Origin: Pseudomonas yamanorum
GTDB lineage: Bacteria; Pseudomonadota; Gammaproteobacteria; Pseudomonadales; Pseudomonadaceae
Length of the DNA stretch: 64,000 nucleotides
Assembly (NCBI RefSeq): GCF_013386765.1
Contig: NZ_JACARE010000022.1
Span: 56,825 to 120,824 of the forward strand
Direction of reading: 5' to 3'
The position numbers and the translations under genes were made by a program. Numbering within the stretch: position 1 is the first letter of the stretch; every line of letters starts with the position of its first letter. Below the pieces are notes generated by a model that was not told the DNA's origin, did not search any database, and saw only the letters and a list, made by a program, of their open reading frames with translations. Shown piece after piece: positions 42,249 through 51,027 of this stretch.

Positions 42249-42832
42249 TATCATCACCTCAATCTACGGCTGGATTTCGCGACATCCCGAGGGACGTTGC
42301 GGCGGTGATGGAACTATAGGCACTCAATCGCGCAGGATTAATCCCTCGTCTCGCACAGCAGTTGTGCGAAATGGGGCAGAAGTGAACCGTTCTTCTACGC
42401 AGGTGCTTAGTTCGAATTAGCCAACTATCAAAGTGCCATTTTATAAACAGATTAAATATTTCTACATCTAACGCGCATAAAAAATCCGCCGCAGAGACTG
42501 CGGCGGCAAACCAAAGGATTTTGTCGAAGCAGAGCGGCTAAGACACGATCAAAACTACAGCAGCACGCGCAGCGGTACAGTGAATTTTAATTAATCGAGT
42601 TTAACCATCCCTTCACTGGTCCTTTACCGAAAACCGGTTAAAAATCCCCCATCGCGCAAAGGCCAGCGCCGCCCGCCAGGGTGGTGACCGGCTAAAACTA
42701 CAACACGCGAAACCCGGCTTGAATGCCAGTCTTAATATCGCCTGCCCAAAAGTTATATACGCCATAAAAAATAAGGCTGTGCACCTGCGCACGCAACTAT
42801 TAGCGATTAATCTATCCGGGGAAACTATAACC
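42249..42832. other. Long intergenic region before the second OprD porin
   Basis: This 584-bp gap is AT-richer than its surroundings and contains no convincing gene; ORFs reading into it are extensions or shadows. It holds a strong leftward terminator at 42477-42506, described separately. The porin promoter must lie in the 42500-42820 part. The stretch at 42580-42605 (TTTTAATTAATCGAG) is the most promoter-like, but no firm -35/-10 pair is called. Confidence 0.5.
42477..42506 (-). terminator. Orphan rho-independent terminator on the minus strand
   Basis: CCGCCGCAG (42486-42494), loop AGA, CTGCGGCGG (42498-42506) forms a perfect 9-bp GC stem. Read leftward it is followed by GATTTTTTATG, a proper U-tract; read rightward there is none. 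No leftward gene ends here, because the nearest ORFs on this strand are shadows. It may close a small RNA starting within about 50-200 bp upstream (42.55-42.7 kb), as described in the findings. Confidence 0.7.
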
Positions 42833-44158
42833 ATGGTTAAACAGTGGAGCCTATTAGCGCTGGTCATTTCCAGCAGCCTGAGCCAGGTGGCTTTGGCAGA
42901 TTCAGTAACGGATCAGGCAGACGCCAAGGGTTTTGTCGATGGCAGCACTCTCACCGGCGTCGCGCGCAACTACTACTTGAACCGTAACCGCGAAGAAGGC
43001 CGCGCCGACCAGCGTGACTGGACCCAAGGGGTCATGGCCAACTACATCTCCGGCTTCACCCAGGGCACTATCGGGTTCGGCGTCGACGCCTATGCCTACG
43101 GCGGGCTGAAACTCGACTCCCAGCGCAAATACGCGAACACCGGCAACCTGCCGCTTGATCGCAACGGCGACCCTCAGGACGCCTACGGCTCGCTGGGTGG
43201 TGCGTTGAAGCTGCGGATCTCCAAAACGCAGCTCAAATACGGTGAAATGCAGCCCACCGCGCCGGTGTTTGCCGTCGGTGGTGTCGGGTTGCTCGACCAG
43301 ACCGCCACGGGCTTTGACCTGACCAGCAACGAAATCGCCGGCCTGAACCTGGAAGCCGGTCACTTCACCGCTACCAACGGTGGCGATACCACCAACCATG
43401 AGCACGATATCTTTGCCACCTACGCCAACGTAGCGACCAAGAGTGCCAGTTTTGTCGGTGGCAAATACACCTTCACCCCGGACTTGAGCGCCACGGTGTA
43501 TGCCGGCGAGTTGCAGGACGTGTGGCGCCAGTACTACACCAACCTCAATTACGTGATGCCTCTGAGTAATGGCCAGTCGGTGACCCTGGACGGCAACCTG
43601 TACCGCACCCTCGATACGGGGAGTGCCAATGCGGGCACGATCAACACCACGGCGTACTCGCTGGCGGCGGCCTATTCGTTCCTGCAGGCCCACACGCTGA
43701 CACTGTCGTTCCAGAAGATCGATGGCAACGAGCCGTTCGACTATATCGGCGCGGGTGACAACGGTGCCGCCGCGGCCGGCGACTCGATCCTGCTGGCCAA
43801 CTCGGTGCAATGGTCTGACTTCAACGGCCCAGGCGAAGCTTCCTGGGCCCTGCGGTACGACTTGAACATGGCGCCCTATGGTGTGCCGGGGCTTAGCTTC
43901 ATGAGCCGCTACATCAACGGCTCCGACATTGACGGCAGCCACACCCCCGCCAACAGTGCCTATCTCGGCGCCTACGGCGACGGCGCCAAGGAGCACGAAA
44001 CGGACGTAGAAGTTAAGTACGTGGTCCAGAGCGGGCCGGCGAAGAACCTCGCGTTCCGCCTGCGCCAGGCCTACCACACCGGCAGTTCCGAGTCGGGCAG
44101 TGGCGGCGACGTCAACGATACGCGCCTGATCGTCAATTACCCGTTCAGCATCCTGTAA
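42833..44158 (+). CDS. OprD-family outer-membrane porin
   Basis: ATG at 42833 gives 441 residues with a Sec signal ('LLALVISSSLSQVALA') and the OprD-type mature start 'DAKGFVDGSTLTGVARNYYLNRNRE'. Barrel strands such as 'YISGFTQGTIGFGVDAYAYGGLKLD' and 'LGGALKLRISKTQLKYGEM' follow, and the protein ends '...VNYPFSIL'. An in-frame upstream ATG at 42719 would bury the signal peptide and is rejected. It is transcribed alone after a long leader region. The solute is unknown; relatives take basic amino acids, carboxylates and aromatic acids. Confidence 0.94.
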   Translation: MVKQWSLLALVISSSLSQVALADSVTDQADAKGFVDGSTLTGVARNYYLNRNREEGRADQRDWTQGVMANYISGFTQGTIGFGVDAYAYGGLKLDSQRKYANTGNLPLDRNGDPQDAYGSLGGALKLRISKTQLKYGEMQPTAPVFAVGGVGLLDQTATGFDLTSNEIAGLNLEAGHFTATNGGDTTNHEHDIFATYANVATKSASFVGGKYTFTPDLSATVYAGELQDVWRQYYTNLNYVMPLSNGQSVTLDGNLYRTLDTGSANAGTINTTAYSLAAAYSFLQAHTLTLSFQKIDGNEPFDYIGAGDNGAAAAGDSILLANSVQWSDFNGPGEASWALRYDLNMAPYGVPGLSFMSRYINGSDIDGSHTPANSAYLGAYGDGAKEHETDVEVKYVVQSGPAKNLAFRLRQAYHTGSSESGSGGDVNDTRLIVNYPFSIL

Positions 44159-44278
44159 GCCCTTCATGGGACGCGCCAGCGACGCAGGTCGCTGGCGCGG
44201 TGATCGGCTATTTGGGTTGGCAGTTCTGCTGGAGGCGTTAAACTGCGCGGCCTCTCTCTGCAGAAAAACGAGACCTCC

Positions 44279-44659
44279 ATGGCCAACCACGACCTCGCCT
44301 TCACCCCCGACCTCGACCCGGACTCCATCTCCTCCGACGTCATCGGCTTCAACGGCATCCTCGTCTCCACCCAAATCCCCACCCGCGCCGATGGCAGCCT
44401 GGAACTGGGCGACATCACCCTGCAAAGCGAATGCACCCTGCAAGCCCTCAAGGTGGCCCTGGAACGTGCAGGCAGCTCGATTGACCGGGTCATGCACCTG
44501 ACCATTTATCTGACCGACATGGCCGATCGCGCCGCCTTCAACGAAGTCTACAAACGCTATTTCGCCAAGCCCTGGCCCGTGCGTGCAGCGGTTGGCGTGG
44601 CCGCCCTGGCGGTGGAAGGCATGCGGGTTGAAGTCACCGCGATGGCCGCCAAGGCCTGA
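44279..44659 (+). CDS. RidA/YjgF-family deaminase-like protein
   Basis: This 126-residue protein is of the trimeric RidA fold. Visible marks are 'GDITLQSECTLQALKVALERAGSSIDRVMHLTIYLTD' and the C-terminal 'WPVRAAVGVAALAVEGMRVEVTAMA', in which R102 corresponds to the key arginine that binds carboxylates of 2-aminoacrylate-type imines. The canonical 'P-A-R-x-x-x-x-V-x-x-L-P' is altered to 'P-V-R-A-A-V-G-V-A-A-L-A', so it is one of the Rid subfamilies rather than the archetype. It probably hydrolyses reactive enamines or imines. Confidence 0.9.
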   Translation: MANHDLAFTPDLDPDSISSDVIGFNGILVSTQIPTRADGSLELGDITLQSECTLQALKVALERAGSSIDRVMHLTIYLTDMADRAAFNEVYKRYFAKPWPVRAAVGVAALAVEGMRVEVTAMAAKA

Positions 44660-44669
44660 CCACAATGAT

Positions 44670-44801
44670 CAACTGTGGGAGCTGTCGAGCCCCAGCGAGG
44701 CTGCGATGGGATCGCCTCGGTTTCACTGATACACCGCGGTGCCTGCATCGCGGGCAAGCCCGGCTCCCACAGTTGACTGCATTCCCATGTGGGAGCCCGC
44801 G
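44670..44801. repeat. REPIN-like paired REP elements
   Basis: Outer arms CAACTGTGGGAGC (44670-44682) and GCTCCCACAGTTG (44763-44775) are a perfect 13-bp inverted repeat. They enclose two further REP-type palindromic segments (GATGGGATCG and CCTGCATCGCGGGCAAGCCC). A third partial copy, ATGTGGGAGCCCGCGCAGGG, lies at 44788-44807. This is a mobile short palindrome family of fluorescent pseudomonads, moved in trans by RAYT transposases; none is in the window. Confidence 0.8.
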
Positions 44802-44877
44802 CAGGGCCTGGTAGATGTCGATAAGGCATTTCACAGCTACAATGCCCGCCTCCGTGACAAGCCTGACTAAAAAAACT

Positions 44878-46866
44878 ATGTCCTTGCCCAAGCATCACCT
44901 GGAATTGCTCAGCCCTGCGCGCGATGTTGCCATCGCTCGCGAGGCCATCCTGCATGGCGCCGACGCCGTGTACATCGGCGGCCCGAGTTTCGGCGCGCGC
45001 CATAACGCCTGCAACGACGTGAGCGATATCGCGCAGCTGGTGGAGTTCGCCCGGCGCTATCACGCGCGGGTGTTCACCACCATCAACACGATCCTGCACG
45101 ACAACGAGCTGGAACCGGCCCGCAAGCTGATCCACCAACTCTACGACGCCGGCGTCGACGCGCTGATCGTCCAGGACCTGGGGGTGATGGAGCTGGATAT
45201 TCCGCCCATCGAGCTGCACGCCAGCACCCAGACCGATATCCGTACCCTGGGCCGCGCCAAGTTCCTGGACCAGGCCGGTTTCTCGCAACTGGTATTGGCC
45301 CGTGAGCTGAACCTGCAGGAAATCCGTGCGATTGCCGATGAAACCGACGCGGCCATCGAATTCTTCATCCACGGCGCCCTGTGCGTGGCCTTCTCCGGCC
45401 AGTGCAACATCTCCCACGCCCAGAATGGCCGCAGCGCCAACCGTGGCGATTGCTCCCAGGCCTGCCGCCTGCCCTACACCCTGAAGGATGACCAGGGCCG
45501 TGTGGTTGCGTTTGAAAAGCACCTGTTGTCGATGAAAGACAACAACCAGAGCGCCAACCTGCGCGCCCTGGTGGATGCCGGCGTGCGTTCGTTCAAGATC
45601 GAAGGCCGCTACAAGGACATGGGCTATGTGAAGAACATCACGGCCTATTACCGTCAGCGCCTCGACGAGATTCTCGAAGACCGCCCCGACCTGGCCCGCG
45701 CGTCCAGCGGCCGTACTGCGCATTTCTTCCTGCCGGACCCGGAAAAGACCTTCCACCGTGGCAGCACCGACTACTTCGTCACCGACCGCAAGGTCGATAT
45801 CGGCGCCTTCGACACCCCGACCTTCACCGGCCTGCCGGTGGGTGTGGTGGAGAAAGCCGGCAAGCGCGACTTGCAAGTGGTCACCCATGAGCCGCTGTCC
45901 AACGGCGACGGCCTCAACGTGCTGATCAAGCGCGAAGTGGTGGGTTTCCGCGCCAACATCGCCGAGCCAAAAGGCGAGTTCGAAGAGGACGGCGAAAAGC
46001 GCTACCGCTACCGCGTCGAGCCCAACGAGATGCCGGCCGGCCTGCATCAGCTGCGCCCGAACCATCCGCTGAACCGAAACCTGGACCATAACTGGCAGCA
46101 GGCGTTGCTCAAGACTTCTGCCGAGCGCCGTATCGGCGTGTCGTGGGTGGCCCGCCTGTTGGAAGATCGCCTGGACCTGACCGTCACCAGCGAGGAAGGC
46201 ATCAGCGCCAGCGTAGCCCTGCCCGGTCCGTTCGGCGTGGCCAACAAGCCGGAACAGGCGCTGGAAACCCTGCGTGACCTGCTGGGCCAACTGGGCACCA
46301 CCCAGTACCACGCCACCGCAATCGAGCTGGACGCACCGCAGGCGTTCTTCATCCCGAACTCGCAGCTCAAGGCCTTGCGCCGTGAAGTAATCGAGGCGCT
46401 GACCGAGGCGCGTATCCAGGCCCACCCACGGGGCGGCCGCAAGGCAGAAACCACGCCGCCGCCGGTGTACCCGGAATCGCACCTGTCGTTCCTGGCCAAC
46501 GTCTACAACCAGAAGGCCCGTGACTTCTATCACCGTCACGGCGTGCAACTGATCGACGCGGCGTATGAAGCCCACGAAGAAACCGGCGAAGTGCCGGTGA
46601 TGATCACCAAGCACTGCCTGCGCTTCTCGTTCAACCTGTGCCCGAAACAGGCCAAGGGTGTGACGGGCGTGAAGACCAAGGTCGCGCCGATGCAGTTGAT
46701 CCACGGCGATGAAGTGCTGACGCTGAAGTTCGACTGCAAGCCGTGCGAGATGCATGTGATCGGCAAGATCAAAGGCCACATCCTCGGCCTGCCGCAACCG
46801 GGCAGCGTGGTGGGCTACATCAGCCCGGACGACCTGCTCAAGACCATTCCTCGCGCACCGCACTGA
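44878..46866 (+). CDS. rlhA: 23S rRNA 5-hydroxycytidine C2501 synthase (peptidase U32 family)
   Basis: The ATG at 44878 gives 662 residues, close to E. coli RlhA (YdcP, 653) and longer than TrhP/YegQ. The U32 core is clear: 'HLELLSPARDVAIAREAILHGADAVYIGGPSFGARHNA', 'GALCVAFSGQCNISHAQNGRSANRGDCSQACRLPY' with its cysteines, and 'MKDNNQSANLRALVDAGVRSFKIEGRYKDMGYV'. C-terminal extra domains carry further cysteines ('TKHCLRFSFNLCPKQAKG', 'FDCKPCEMHV'), as in RlhA. The enzyme hydroxylates C2501 of 23S rRNA, using prephenate and iron. Its 3' end overlaps the convergent permease gene by 29 bp. Confidence 0.9.
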   Translation: MSLPKHHLELLSPARDVAIAREAILHGADAVYIGGPSFGARHNACNDVSDIAQLVEFARRYHARVFTTINTILHDNELEPARKLIHQLYDAGVDALIVQDLGVMELDIPPIELHASTQTDIRTLGRAKFLDQAGFSQLVLARELNLQEIRAIADETDAAIEFFIHGALCVAFSGQCNISHAQNGRSANRGDCSQACRLPYTLKDDQGRVVAFEKHLLSMKDNNQSANLRALVDAGVRSFKIEGRYKDMGYVKNITAYYRQRLDEILEDRPDLARASSGRTAHFFLPDPEKTFHRGSTDYFVTDRKVDIGAFDTPTFTGLPVGVVEKAGKRDLQVVTHEPLSNGDGLNVLIKREVVGFRANIAEPKGEFEEDGEKRYRYRVEPNEMPAGLHQLRPNHPLNRNLDHNWQQALLKTSAERRIGVSWVARLLEDRLDLTVTSEEGISASVALPGPFGVANKPEQALETLRDLLGQLGTTQYHATAIELDAPQAFFIPNSQLKALRREVIEALTEARIQAHPRGGRKAETTPPPVYPESHLSFLANVYNQKARDFYHRHGVQLIDAAYEAHEETGEVPVMITKHCLRFSFNLCPKQAKGVTGVKTKVAPMQLIHGDEVLTLKFDCKPCEMHVIGKIKGHILGLPQPGSVVGYISPDDLLKTIPRAPH

Positions 46867-47620
46867 TCCCTTCGCGCCTGCGTACCCGCAGGCACCACAG
46901 CGGAAACGGCAAGGTCACCAGCAGCAGCAACCACAACAGGGCGTAGACACTGTCTACGCCTTCGTTCTGCAGGTTGACGAACAGCTTGACCGGAATCCCC
47001 TGCGGGAAATACGCAAACACCATCACAATCCCGAACTCGCCAATCACCCGCACCCAGACAATCGCCAAGGCGTTGGCCAGGGCCCGCCGGGTGACGGGCA
47101 AGGTCACCTGCAAAAACACCTCGGCCGGTGTGCAACCCAATCCCCGTGCCGCCTCTTCCAGGGAACGCGGCACCGCCTCGAATGCCGTGCGTGCGCACAG
47201 GATGTAATAGGCCAGGCCGCCGTAGAGTTGCGCCAGGATAAACGCCGGCAGGTTGTTGCTCAGGGAAATCCCCAACTTGCCCAACGCTTCGCCAAGAGTG
47301 GCGTATGGGCCGTAGGCGGTGACCAGCAAAATGCCCATGGCCAACGGCGGCGTCAGCAGTGAGATCAGCAATAACGCCTCGACGCCGCTGCGCCAGGACG
47401 ATGCAGTGCGGGCCAACCACAAGGCCAGCGGCGTGCCCAGCAGCACAATCAACAGGGTCGAAACGCTGCTCAGCCCCAGGGACACGGCCACCGCCGACCA
47501 GTCGCCGTAGGCCAGTTGCAACTGGCCCCAGGACGTTGCACCGGCCAGGGCTACAAACGGAATGATCAGCAGCACCGCCGCCGGCACGCTCATCCATAGC
47601 GTGGGCGAGCCCTTCAGCAC
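46838..47620 (-). CDS. ABC transporter permease, molybdate/sulfate (ModB/CysT) type
   Basis: Start GTG at 47620 sits directly after the binding-protein stop, 9 bp after GGCGGAG, giving 260 residues; an ATG at 47665 would overlap the upstream gene by 44 bp. The protein has about six helices, and an EAA loop 'LEEAARGLGCTPAEVFLQVTLPVTRRALAN' at about residues 165-195. Family members import molybdate, tungstate, sulfate or thiosulfate. It pairs with the upstream binding protein. No ATPase gene follows; the next gene is the convergent rlhA. Confidence 0.88.
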   Translation of the reverse strand: MLKGSPTLWMSVPAAVLLIIPFVALAGATSWGQLQLAYGDWSAVAVSLGLSSVSTLLIVLLGTPLALWLARTASSWRSGVEALLLISLLTPPLAMGILLVTAYGPYATLGEALGKLGISLSNNLPAFILAQLYGGLAYYILCARTAFEAVPRSLEEAARGLGCTPAEVFLQVTLPVTRRALANALAIVWVRVIGEFGIVMVFAYFPQGIPVKLFVNLQNEGVDSVYALLWLLLLVTLPFPLWCLRVRRREGISAVREEWS

Positions 47621-47621
47621 A

Positions 47622-48539
47622 TCAAAGCGCTCCGCCTTTCGGCTGGCCGTAGCCATTGGCTTCAAACAACTTCTGGCCTTCAGGCGATTGCAGGTAGCTC
47701 ACGAACGCCTGGGCCTGTTGCGGGTTGGGCGCGTTCTTCAGCACGGCTGCGTAGAACACCAATGGCTGCGGCTTGAGGGTTTGCATCTGGCCGTTCTTGT
47801 CCGGCAGTTGCAGGCTGACGGTGTCGTACCAGTCTTGGGTAAAGGTCGGGTTGCTCAGGTTGATCTCGTCGGGCAGCGCGATGTACGGCAGCTTGGCCGA
47901 GATCGTCGCGCTCTCGTAGCCGGAAGCGGCGTCTATCTGGCCGGCTTGCAGGCGGGTCAACAGGCCGCCTTCGCCAAACACCTGCTGCGGGTTTTGCACG
48001 TCACCAAGAATCTGCCGGGCGAGGCCCGGCTGCCGGTAATACTTCTCGACCAGTTGGACGGTAAAAATGATGTTCTGCCCTTGCGGGTCGGTGGCGGCGT
48101 CGGTGCGGCCGAAGCGCAGGCCGGGGCTTTGCAGCACCTTCCACCAGGCTGGCGAGTTGGCGTTCTTGCTCGCTTCCAGCGCCGGCGCGAACGCGCTCTT
48201 GGGGTTGTAGGCAATCACCATGCGGGTGCTGGCCACCGGCACCGCCTGCCCGACCAGTCCGGCCTTCTGCAGCACCTCAATCGGCCCCGGGGTGATGGAG
48301 ACGAACACGTCGGCCACCACCTTCTTGGACGCCAGCAACCGCGCCATCCCATAGGCGCCCTCGCCCTGCCCCTGATACGTCAGGTGCTCGCGTTCGGCGA
48401 AGGCCGGCCCCAGGGCCTTGTCCATCACCACGCCCATGGAGCCGGCGTAAGTCACATGGATTGCGTTTTCGGCATGGGCCGACAACGCCACCGACAGCAC
48501 CAGGGCATTGAGTAGCCATGCACGACTTTTCTTCAACAT
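47622..48539 (-). CDS. ABC transporter substrate-binding protein, ModA/WtpA-like
   Basis: ATG at 48539 gives 305 residues with a Sec signal ('LLNALVLSVALSAHA'); an upstream start at 48587 adds non-signal sequence. The mature start 'IHVTYAGSMGVVMDKALGPAFAE' and 'YQGQGEGAYGMARLLASKKVVADVFVSI' match tungstate/molybdate-binding WtpA-type proteins. 'RFGRTDAATDPQGQN' contains the oxyanion contact region of that family. It probably binds molybdate, tungstate or a related oxyanion in the periplasm, and is co-transcribed with the permease. Confidence 0.85.
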   Translation of the reverse strand: MLKKSRAWLLNALVLSVALSAHAENAIHVTYAGSMGVVMDKALGPAFAEREHLTYQGQGEGAYGMARLLASKKVVADVFVSITPGPIEVLQKAGLVGQAVPVASTRMVIAYNPKSAFAPALEASKNANSPAWWKVLQSPGLRFGRTDAATDPQGQNIIFTVQLVEKYYRQPGLARQILGDVQNPQQVFGEGGLLTRLQAGQIDAASGYESATISAKLPYIALPDEINLSNPTFTQDWYDTVSLQLPDKNGQMQTLKPQPLVFYAAVLKNAPNPQQAQAFVSYLQSPEGQKLFEANGYGQPKGGAL

Positions 48540-48602
48540 GAGCGGTTCCGCTGTAAAGGTAGATATACAGCGGAGAATAGTAACCAAGGTGCTAACAGTG
48601 CT

Positions 48603-49502
48603 TCATGAAACATGCCCTGGCAACGCCTTCGGGCGCCACCACCAACCCCGCTGCAGCCCCGCCGCCGCGAGCAGAATCGCCGCCACACCGAGCCATTGCA
48701 GCCAGCCGAGGCGATGACCAAAGGCGATCCAATCGACAAAAATGGCCGCGATCGGGTAGATAAACGACAGCGCTCCGGTGACTGCCGTGGGCAACTTCTG
48801 GATCGCCCCATACAGCAACACGTACATCAAGCCGGTATGCACCACGCCCAGGGTCAGCAGTGCCGCCCACGAATCCATCGAGGCGGACAGGCTCTGCCAC
48901 TGCATCAGCGGCGCCAGCAGCAAGGCGCCCGTGGTCACCTGGATCAACGCCATCAGGTGCGGCGGCACTTCTTTCAAACGCTTGATGATCAGCGCTGCAA
49001 TCGCATACAGGAACGCTGCGCCCAGCGCTAACCCCACCCCAGCCAGGTAGTCGTCCCCGGTGTTTTGCTGATCGCCGTGGGCGGTGACAATCGCCAGCAT
49101 CCCCACAAACGCCACGCTCAGCCAGGCGAGCTTCTGCACGGTAATTTTCTCGCCCAGGAACACCGCTGCCAGCATCACCAGCATGAAGGGCTGCACGTTA
49201 TACACCGCCGTGCTGATGGAAATTGATGCCTTGGCATAGGACTCGAACAGCAGTAACCAATTGCCCACAATCGCCACGCCGCTGAGCATCGCCAGCCCCA
49301 ATTTGGCGTAGCTCAGCAACTCCAGGCGCAGATAGCCCATCAGCCAGCACACCACCAGCAACGTCACCGCGCCGATCACGCAGCGCCAGAACACCACCTC
49401 CACCACCGGCACGCCCGACACCAGCACAAACCAGCCGATGGTGCCGGATATCAGCATGGCGGCGACCATTTCCCATGACCCGCGACGTATGGACTTGTCC
49501 AT
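48603..49502 (-). CDS. EamA/DMT-family exporter
   Basis: The ATG at 49502 follows TGAGGAGC by about 7 bp, giving 299 residues; longer frames read through the divergent promoter. The protein has ten membrane helices in two EamA repeats ('AAMLISGTIGWFVLVSGVPVVEVVFWRCVIGAV' and 'LGAAFLYAIAALIIKRLKEVPPHLMALIQVTTGALLLAPLM'). It should export amino acids or other metabolites. The divergent Lrp-type regulator 130 bp away is its likely controller, a frequent pairing. Confidence 0.92.
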   Translation of the reverse strand: MDKSIRRGSWEMVAAMLISGTIGWFVLVSGVPVVEVVFWRCVIGAVTLLVVCWLMGYLRLELLSYAKLGLAMLSGVAIVGNWLLLFESYAKASISISTAVYNVQPFMLVMLAAVFLGEKITVQKLAWLSVAFVGMLAIVTAHGDQQNTGDDYLAGVGLALGAAFLYAIAALIIKRLKEVPPHLMALIQVTTGALLLAPLMQWQSLSASMDSWAALLTLGVVHTGLMYVLLYGAIQKLPTAVTGALSFIYPIAAIFVDWIAFGHRLGWLQWLGVAAILLAAAGLQRGWWWRPKALPGHVS

Positions 49503-49632
49503 GATCAAGCTCCTCAAGTGAGGCTCAATTATGGCAATCTCGCCAATAGCGACTCCAGATTCTAAATTAGGCGAACCGTAGCTTTCGCCTATTCTTATTA
49601 GGCAAACCCGAGCAATGGCTTTCGGAGCGACC

Positions 49633-50076
49633 ATGATTGACAGCATTGACCAGCAACTGATCGCCGCGCTGATGGACGATTCGCGTCTGTCCCTCAAGGC
49701 CTTGGCGGGCATCACCGGCCTCTCCTCCCCCAGCGTCGGCGAGCGGCTGCGGCGCCTGGAAGAGCGCGGCGTCCTGAAGAATTACACCGTGGACATCGAC
49801 CCCAAACATTTCGGTTACTTGCTGCAAGCCATCGTGCGTATTCGCCCGTTGCCCGGGAAATTGCAGGAAGTGGAACGGCAGATCCAGGCGATCCCCGAGT
49901 TCACCGAATGCGACAAGGTGACCGGCGATGATTGCTTCATCGCACGCCTGCACGTGCGCACCATGGATCAGTTGGACACGCTGCTGGACCGACTCAACGC
50001 GTACGCCGAAACCAACACCGCCATCGTCAAGAAAACCCCGGTAAAACGCCGGTTGCCGCCGCTGGGCGACTCGTGA
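49633..50076 (+). CDS. Lrp/AsnC-family regulator
   Basis: ATG at 49633 follows GGAG by 5 bp, giving 147 residues. The N-terminal helix-turn-helix ('IDQQLIAALMDDSRLSLKALAGITGLSSPSVGERLRRLEERGVL') and the RAM ligand-binding domain ('LQAIVRIRPLPGKLQEVERQIQAIPEFTECDKVTGDDCFIARLHVRTMDQLDTLL') are both complete. It forms multimers and senses amino acids. It is divergent from the EamA exporter gene and probably regulates it. Confidence 0.94.
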   Translation: MIDSIDQQLIAALMDDSRLSLKALAGITGLSSPSVGERLRRLEERGVLKNYTVDIDPKHFGYLLQAIVRIRPLPGKLQEVERQIQAIPEFTECDKVTGDDCFIARLHVRTMDQLDTLLDRLNAYAETNTAIVKKTPVKRRLPPLGDS

Positions 50077-50172
50077 CTTTGAGTCACTGATGCAGTGACG
50101 GGATCGCTATTCTGTCCATCTGGCGCGCTGTTTATGCTTGATCCACCCATTGGAACAACAGGCGTAAACACC

Positions 50173-51027
50173 ATGTATGTCATTACCGGAATCACAGGCA
50201 AAGTCGGCGGCGCCCTGGCGCGGTTTCTCCTCGATGATCATCAACCCGTGCGTGCGGTGATCCGCGATGCCGCCAAGGGTTCCGAATGGGCCGCGCTCGG
50301 TTGCGAGGTCGCCATCGCCAACATGGATGACGCCGCTGCACTGACCGAAGCGTTCAAGGGCGCCACCGGCGTGTTCATCCTGCCGCCGTCGGATTTCGAC
50401 CCTGAACCGGGTTTTCCCGAGGCGCGCAAGGTGATTGCCGCCGTTGCCCAGGCCATCGAGGCGGCTGCGCCGCAAAAGGTGGTGTGCCTGTCGACCATTG
50501 GCGCCCAGGCCGAGCAGCTTAACTTGCTGACCCAGCGCACCCTCATGGAACAGGCCCTGACCGCGTTGAACGTACCGGTGACCTTTCTGCGCCCGGGCTG
50601 GTTTATGGAAAACGCCGCCTATGACGTGGTCGCCGCCCGCGAGCACGGGGTGATCAGCAGCTTCCTGCAGCCGCTGGACAAAGCCGTGCCGATGATTGCC
50701 ACCGCCGATGTCGGCCGTCTCGCCGCACAACTGTTGTTGCAACACTGGACCGGGCGCCGGGTGGTTGAACTTGAAGGCCAGTGGGTCAGCCCGAACGACA
50801 TCGCCCGGACATTGACCGAAGTGCTTGATCGCGGCGTGACCGCGCGGGTGGTGCCTCGGGATACGTGGGAGCCGATGTTTCGTGAGCAAGGTGCGCAGAA
50901 TCCACTGCCGCGGATGCGCATGATTGATGGGTTCAATGAAGGTTGGATCTGCTTTGAGCAGGCGCAGGTGGTCAAGGGAGAAACCACGTTGCTGAAAGTA
51001 TTGCGCGAACTTGCTGCCACCGCCTAA
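50173..51027 (+). CDS. NmrA-like NAD(P)-binding protein
   Basis: The product has 284 residues from ATG 50173. The Rossmann start 'MYVITGITGKVGGALARFLL' contains the atypical G-x-x-G-x-x-G of NmrA/HSCARG-type extended SDRs, and 'VVCLSTIGAQAEQLNLLTQRTLMEQALTALNVPVTFLRPGWFMEN' is typical of the NAD(P)H-quinone-oxidoreductase-like (QorB) group. It may reduce quinones or sense redox state. Its last codons are duplicated downstream as part of a tandem repeat. Confidence 0.9.
   Translation: MYVITGITGKVGGALARFLLDDHQPVRAVIRDAAKGSEWAALGCEVAIANMDDAAALTEAFKGATGVFILPPSDFDPEPGFPEARKVIAAVAQAIEAAAPQKVVCLSTIGAQAEQLNLLTQRTLMEQALTALNVPVTFLRPGWFMENAAYDVVAAREHGVISSFLQPLDKAVPMIATADVGRLAAQLLLQHWTGRRVVELEGQWVSPNDIARTLTEVLDRGVTARVVPRDTWEPMFREQGAQNPLPRMRMIDGFNEGWICFEQAQVVKGETTLLKVLRELAATA

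Noticed and set aside
42395..42412. TTCTACGCAGGTGCT as a third LacI operator of the nucleoside cluster
   Set aside because: Only the left half (TCTACGC) fits; the right half does not mirror it, and the nearby porin gene has no tie to the cluster.
44557..46863. 768-codon open frame antisense to rlhA, and similar long antisense frames (13742-14956, 31682-33007, 42902-44665, 57582-59012)
   Set aside because: High GC with G/C at third positions leaves antisense frames open by chance. These show no domain pattern, have repetitive H/Q/R/G-rich composition, and lie opposite well-recognised genes.
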